DNA of 64,000 nt from positions 1 to 64,000 of the forward strand of contig CAZRMM010000004.1 of NCBI GenBank assembly GCA_964601225.1, written 5' to 3'. Origin of the DNA: CAYRGC01 sp964601225. GTDB taxonomy: Bacteria; Patescibacteriota; Gracilibacteria; Peribacterales; Peribacteraceae. This document shows positions 61,326 to 64,000 of this stretch, piece by piece. The stretch's first letter is position 1. Every line of letters begins with the position of its first letter. Both the position numbers and the translations under genes were made by a program. Under the pieces are notes generated by a model. It was not told the origin of the DNA. It made no database searches and worked only from the letters and a program-made list of their open reading frames with translations.

Positions 61326-62656
61326 TGGCTAGAGTGCTTCTCGTCACCTCCTCGGCGCGAGGCCATGCCCTGGCGGACGCCCTTTCACGGAGCCGCCATC
61401 GTCCCGAAATCATCCATTGCTGTCCCAGCCGCAACCCGGGCATCCGCAAAATCGCTGCCGAGCAGCACGTGATGGACATCATGGATCTCGCCGCGGTGGT
61501 GGAGATCGCGAGGAAAACGAAGCCCGAATTCGCCGTGATCGGCCCCGACGATCCGATCGCTGCGGGACTCGCGGACGCTTTGGAGGAGATCGGCGTTCCC
61601 AGCGTGGCGCCGAAGAAGGCGCTTGCGCGCATCGAAAGCAGCAAGGGATTTGCGCGCGAGTTGATGAAGAAACACGGCATCGATGCCTCGCCCGCCTTTC
61701 GCGTGTTTACGTCCGCGAACGCCGAAGCCGTGGAAAGCTACATTCGAAACGACCTTGGTGAACAGTACGTGGTGAAGTACGACGCCCTTAAAGGCGGCAA
61801 GGGCGTGAAGGTGAGTGGCGCGCATCTCTCCTCGGTGCAAGAAGGCGTCGACTACGCACACGAGTGCATCCAGGAGTGCGGACGCGTCGTGATTGAAGAG
61901 AAGCTCGTCGGCGTTGAATTCAGCCTGCTCTCGTTCGTCTCCGGCACGCAGGTCGCCGACATGCCCCCGGTGCAGGACCACAAGCCCGCCTACGAGGGAG
62001 ACACGGGACCCAACACCGGCGGGATGGGCACGTATACCGACGCCGACCACTCGCTGCCGTTCCTCGCGAAGGCCGACCTCGCACGGGCGTCCGAGCTCAA
62101 CAAGCTCGTCGCGGCCGCGCTCAAGGCCGAATGCGGCGAGGACTACCGCGGCATCCTCTACGGCGGCTTCATCGCGGTCAAAAACGGCATCCGCGTGATC
62201 GAGTACAACGCCCGCTTCGGCGATCCGGAAGCCTTGAATCTTCTGCCGCTCCTCGAGACCGATTTCGTCGACGTCTGCCGCGCGATCGTGAAGGGAACGC
62301 TCGCGGATCTCGACCTGCGCTTCGCGAAGAAGGCTTCCGTCTGCAAGTACATCGTCCCGAAGAGCTACCCGGAGGCCAAAACCGAGAAGGGTCAGATCGT
62401 GACGTTCCCCACCGATCTTCCGGCGAACGCCCGCCTGTACTACGGCGACATCGCCGAGAAGGACGATGGCACGCTCGCGCTCGGTGGCTCCCGCACCGCG
62501 GGCATCGTCGGGATCGCGGACACGCTGAAGGAGGCCGAAGCGGTCGCCGAGAAGCTCTGCGAAGCCGTGCGGGGTCCCGTCCGCTTCCGCAGGGACGTCG
62601 GCACCGCAGAGCTCATTCAAAAGCGCATCGTGGCCATGAAATCACTTCGCGGATGA
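61325..62656 (+). CDS. purD: Phosphoribosylamine-glycine ligase PurD
   Basis: Second step of purine synthesis, an ATP-grasp enzyme adding glycine to phosphoribosylamine. The 443-aa protein has VIGPDDPIAAGLADAL, VVKYDALKGGKGVKV, PVQDHKPAYEGDTGPNTGGM and YNARFGDPEALNLL. Overlaps purF upstream (TGATG) and the 118-aa gene downstream (ATGA), so the three are probably translated from one mRNA. Confidence 0.96.
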   Translation: MARVLLVTSSARGHALADALSRSRHRPEIIHCCPSRNPGIRKIAAEQHVMDIMDLAAVVEIARKTKPEFAVIGPDDPIAAGLADALEEIGVPSVAPKKALARIESSKGFARELMKKHGIDASPAFRVFTSANAEAVESYIRNDLGEQYVVKYDALKGGKGVKVSGAHLSSVQEGVDYAHECIQECGRVVIEEKLVGVEFSLLSFVSGTQVADMPPVQDHKPAYEGDTGPNTGGMGTYTDADHSLPFLAKADLARASELNKLVAAALKAECGEDYRGILYGGFIAVKNGIRVIEYNARFGDPEALNLLPLLETDFVDVCRAIVKGTLADLDLRFAKKASVCKYIVPKSYPEAKTEKGQIVTFPTDLPANARLYYGDIAEKDDGTLALGGSRTAGIVGIADTLKEAEAVAEKLCEAVRGPVRFRRDVGTAELIQKRIVAMKSLRG

Positions 62657-63009
62657 GAAGCGCGAATCCGCCCGACGGCCCGCGTACGCAACGCTTCATT
62701 CATAAAATGGTCGAAGCCGCCTTTTGTGCCGGACATGCGAACGCATCATCCGAAGAGATGGCAAGTATCGCCATGAAGATCGCCCGGTTCTCCGCGTTTT
62801 TGCATGTCGTCCTGTGCCACGAATCAACCAGTAATGAAAACATACTATCGGCGAACGTCGTCCGCGATTGGGCGCTACTGCGCTTGGGCGCTAACGAAGA
62901 TCAGAATGTCCGGTATGCGCGCACCATCATTCTACAGCACAGGGCGATGGCCAACCGAGTTCTCTCCGAACGTGGAATCGGTCCATCCAAAGCGCACAAA
63001 CTTGACTGA
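62653..63009 (+). CDS. 118-aa protein of unknown function, coupled to purD
   Basis: A helical, His-containing protein with no recognised motif (FIHKMVEAAFCAGHANASSE near the N-terminus). Its ATG overlaps the purD stop (ATGA), so translation is probably coupled to purine genes. Its TGA lies inside the -35 region of the next gene's promoter. Any link to purine metabolism is inferred from position. Confidence 0.55.
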   Translation: MRSANPPDGPRTQRFIHKMVEAAFCAGHANASSEEMASIAMKIARFSAFLHVVLCHESTSNENILSANVVRDWALLRLGANEDQNVRYARTIILQHRAMANRVLSERGIGPSKAHKLD

Positions 63010-63029
63010 AAAATATAAGGAAATACTAT
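63003..63029 (+). promoter_or_regulatory. Promoter for the 246-aa protein, leaderless geometry
   Basis: TTGACT (63003-63008) and TACTAT (63024-63029) with 15 bp between; the box ends exactly 6 nt before ATG 63036. Overlaps the end of the 118-aa gene. Confidence 0.65.
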
Positions 63030-63035
63030 TCCTAC

Positions 63036-63776
63036 ATGTCCAGTTCCGAGAGCACACGTTCGCATGACGTGGAATGCGCACAGCGGAGACTTGAAACATC
63101 TTCACTGCAGGACGTGTTGGAACTATTGCAAATGCACTCGAGAAACATCGATGCCGTTCTTCATACTGAGGAATGCGACGACATCGTTGAATCATTGCAC
63201 AGTCGCTGTCATTGGCACGGCATTTCCGTCGTACACGCGCACGAAGTACGCGGCACGATATCGGAAGCGCTCTGCCGCAGAGTTCTTGACAACATTCAAC
63301 GGGAAATCGGCAAGAACCTTTTCGAACTCTTACATCAGGAGTCCTGGAATGTGAAGCAGGACTCCGCACGTTTTTTGAAGGACGACATGACGTTAAAAAT
63401 TACTCCATGGCACTGCGGCATCATTTACGACAAGAACGAAAAACCGTACGCCGAGGTGGACGCTGTGATTCGACTTGGGGACGATCGTCTCGCATTACTG
63501 CAAGCATCAATGTCGCACCGCAAAACCGTCATCGACTGCAGCCAGCGGCGAGCACGTTATCTGGCACACCCGTTCCGCGAAGCGCCACTTTTGCCGGCAG
63601 TTATGACGGGAGACCGAGGGCGGGCGCCGAGGATCCGTGAAATATCAGGAACGCATGCGCTCTATCTTTCACTGCTTGGGTGCATCCGTCGCCTGGAGAA
63701 GAATTCAGCACTCGTTGACGGACTTGCGCAAAAGGGTTTGAGCGTTGTTTACGAAAACGAAACTCCAAAGGCTTGA
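63036..63776 (+). CDS. 246-aa protein of unknown function
   Basis: A soluble protein. A central segment AEVDAVIRLGDDRLALLQAS resembles the strand-loop-strand of PD-(D/E)XK nucleases, but the Glu-x-Lys of the second strand is missing, so it may be an inactive relative or unrelated. Other segments (CHWHGISVVHAHEVRG) hold several His and Cys. No family assigned. Has its own promoter. Confidence 0.55.
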   Translation: MSSSESTRSHDVECAQRRLETSSLQDVLELLQMHSRNIDAVLHTEECDDIVESLHSRCHWHGISVVHAHEVRGTISEALCRRVLDNIQREIGKNLFELLHQESWNVKQDSARFLKDDMTLKITPWHCGIIYDKNEKPYAEVDAVIRLGDDRLALLQASMSHRKTVIDCSQRRARYLAHPFREAPLLPAVMTGDRGRAPRIREISGTHALYLSLLGCIRRLEKNSALVDGLAQKGLSVVYENETPKA

Positions 63777-63844
63777 GCGGACAGAATTGACTCGAGCGAT
63801 ACCAGTCATTTTCAGGGCGCCATAGAAGCGATTCTCATGCTTTT

Positions 63845-64000
63845 TTACATGCGCATGCTCCGAAGCCGCTCTCCCACATCCCATTCACGCAGACGCTCGA
63901 CGATCTTCCCAATGTTTCCCTCCATGATTCCTGGAAGGTTCCCGAAGTTCTCGTTGAGCCGGTGATCGGTCAGACGGTCCTGCGGGAAATTATACGTCCG
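63845..64000 (-). CDS. prfA: Peptide chain release factor 1, C-terminal end cut by window edge
   Basis: The last 51 residues of RF1 are visible: RTYNFPQDRLTDHRLNENFG, then NLPGIMEGNIGKIVERLREW. The TYNFPQxRxTDHR block is the family signature that follows the GGQ domain. The stop codon is at 63845-63847. The rest is outside the window. RF2 shares parts of this block, but RTYNFPQ favours RF1. Confidence 0.88.
   Translation of the reverse strand, partial: RTYNFPQDRLTDHRLNENFGNLPGIMEGNIGKIVERLREWDVGERLRSMRM

Noticed and set aside
63036..63776. Active PD-(D/E)XK nuclease
   Set aside because: The Glu-x-Lys of the second core strand is absent (LLQAS instead), so the nuclease call is not supported.

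Overview
This 64 kb window looks like a chromosomal segment of a streamlined bacterium. Genes lie on both strands with small gaps and many 1-4 base overlaps; base composition is fairly GC-rich; TGA is used as a normal stop. Gene style (many short lipoproteins and SLH proteins, leaderless promoters, stand-alone or trimmed enzymes) suggests a member of the Patescibacteria/CPR, perhaps near Peribacteria/Peregrinibacteria. That placement is inference: no rRNA is present. The window opens inside lepA and closes inside prfA.

Layout. 1-9.1 kb: lepA start, PLP synthase (pdxS, 62-aa ORF, pdxT), a flippase, an aspartoacylase-like enzyme, tRNA-Pro, priA, an aquaporin-like channel, a SpoU methylase and a long purQ. 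9.2-16.8 kb: frr, pyrH, a Tic20-like protein, tRNA-Arg preceded by three truncated copies of its own 5' end, a Cys-rich secreted protein, a TMTC-like membrane protein, pyk, and an ftsL-like/rsmH pair. 16.9-31 kb: tRNA-Ser(GCT), an M23 peptidase, a PD-(D/E)XK nuclease, pentose-phosphate enzymes (gnd, tal, tkt), SLH proteins around tRNA-Ser(TGA), a riboflavin kinase, a MurE-like ligase, rnhB, lgt and tsaD. 31-44.4 kb: a cell-surface block (PKD protein, lipoproteins, TPM/LemA, O-antigen-ligase-like protein, transporters, MsrB, CAP protein) and tRNA-Pro(CGG). 44.5-48 kb: a lower-GC GCS2 ligase, two unassigned proteins, and tRNA-Leu flanked by a 5' and a 3' fragment of itself. 48-64 kb: a GNAT, HAD phosphatase, groESL under a CIRCE operator, a 55-aa membrane protein in its own hairpin-bounded transcript, a His-rich protein, tmk, an SLH/beta-propeller protein, folD, purF-purD, unassigned proteins and prfA.

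How the genes fit together. Core functions are translation (lepA, frr, prfA, tsaD, rsmH), nucleotide synthesis (pyrH, tmk, purQ, purF, purD, folD), the non-oxidative and 6-phosphogluconate parts of the pentose phosphate pathway plus pyk, cofactor synthesis (pdxST, riboflavin kinase), chaperonin, and a large envelope set consistent with an S-layer-type surface (three SLH proteins, PKD protein, several lipoproteins, Lgt).

Most striking signals: (1) at least 17 genes have a -10-like TANNNT box ending exactly 6 nt before an ATG or GTG, which places the predicted transcription start on the start codon and implies widespread leaderless mRNAs; (2) two tRNA genes are accompanied by truncated copies of themselves, including a three-unit 97-98 bp array; (3) a 9-nt-periodic inverted repeat lies between frr and purQ.
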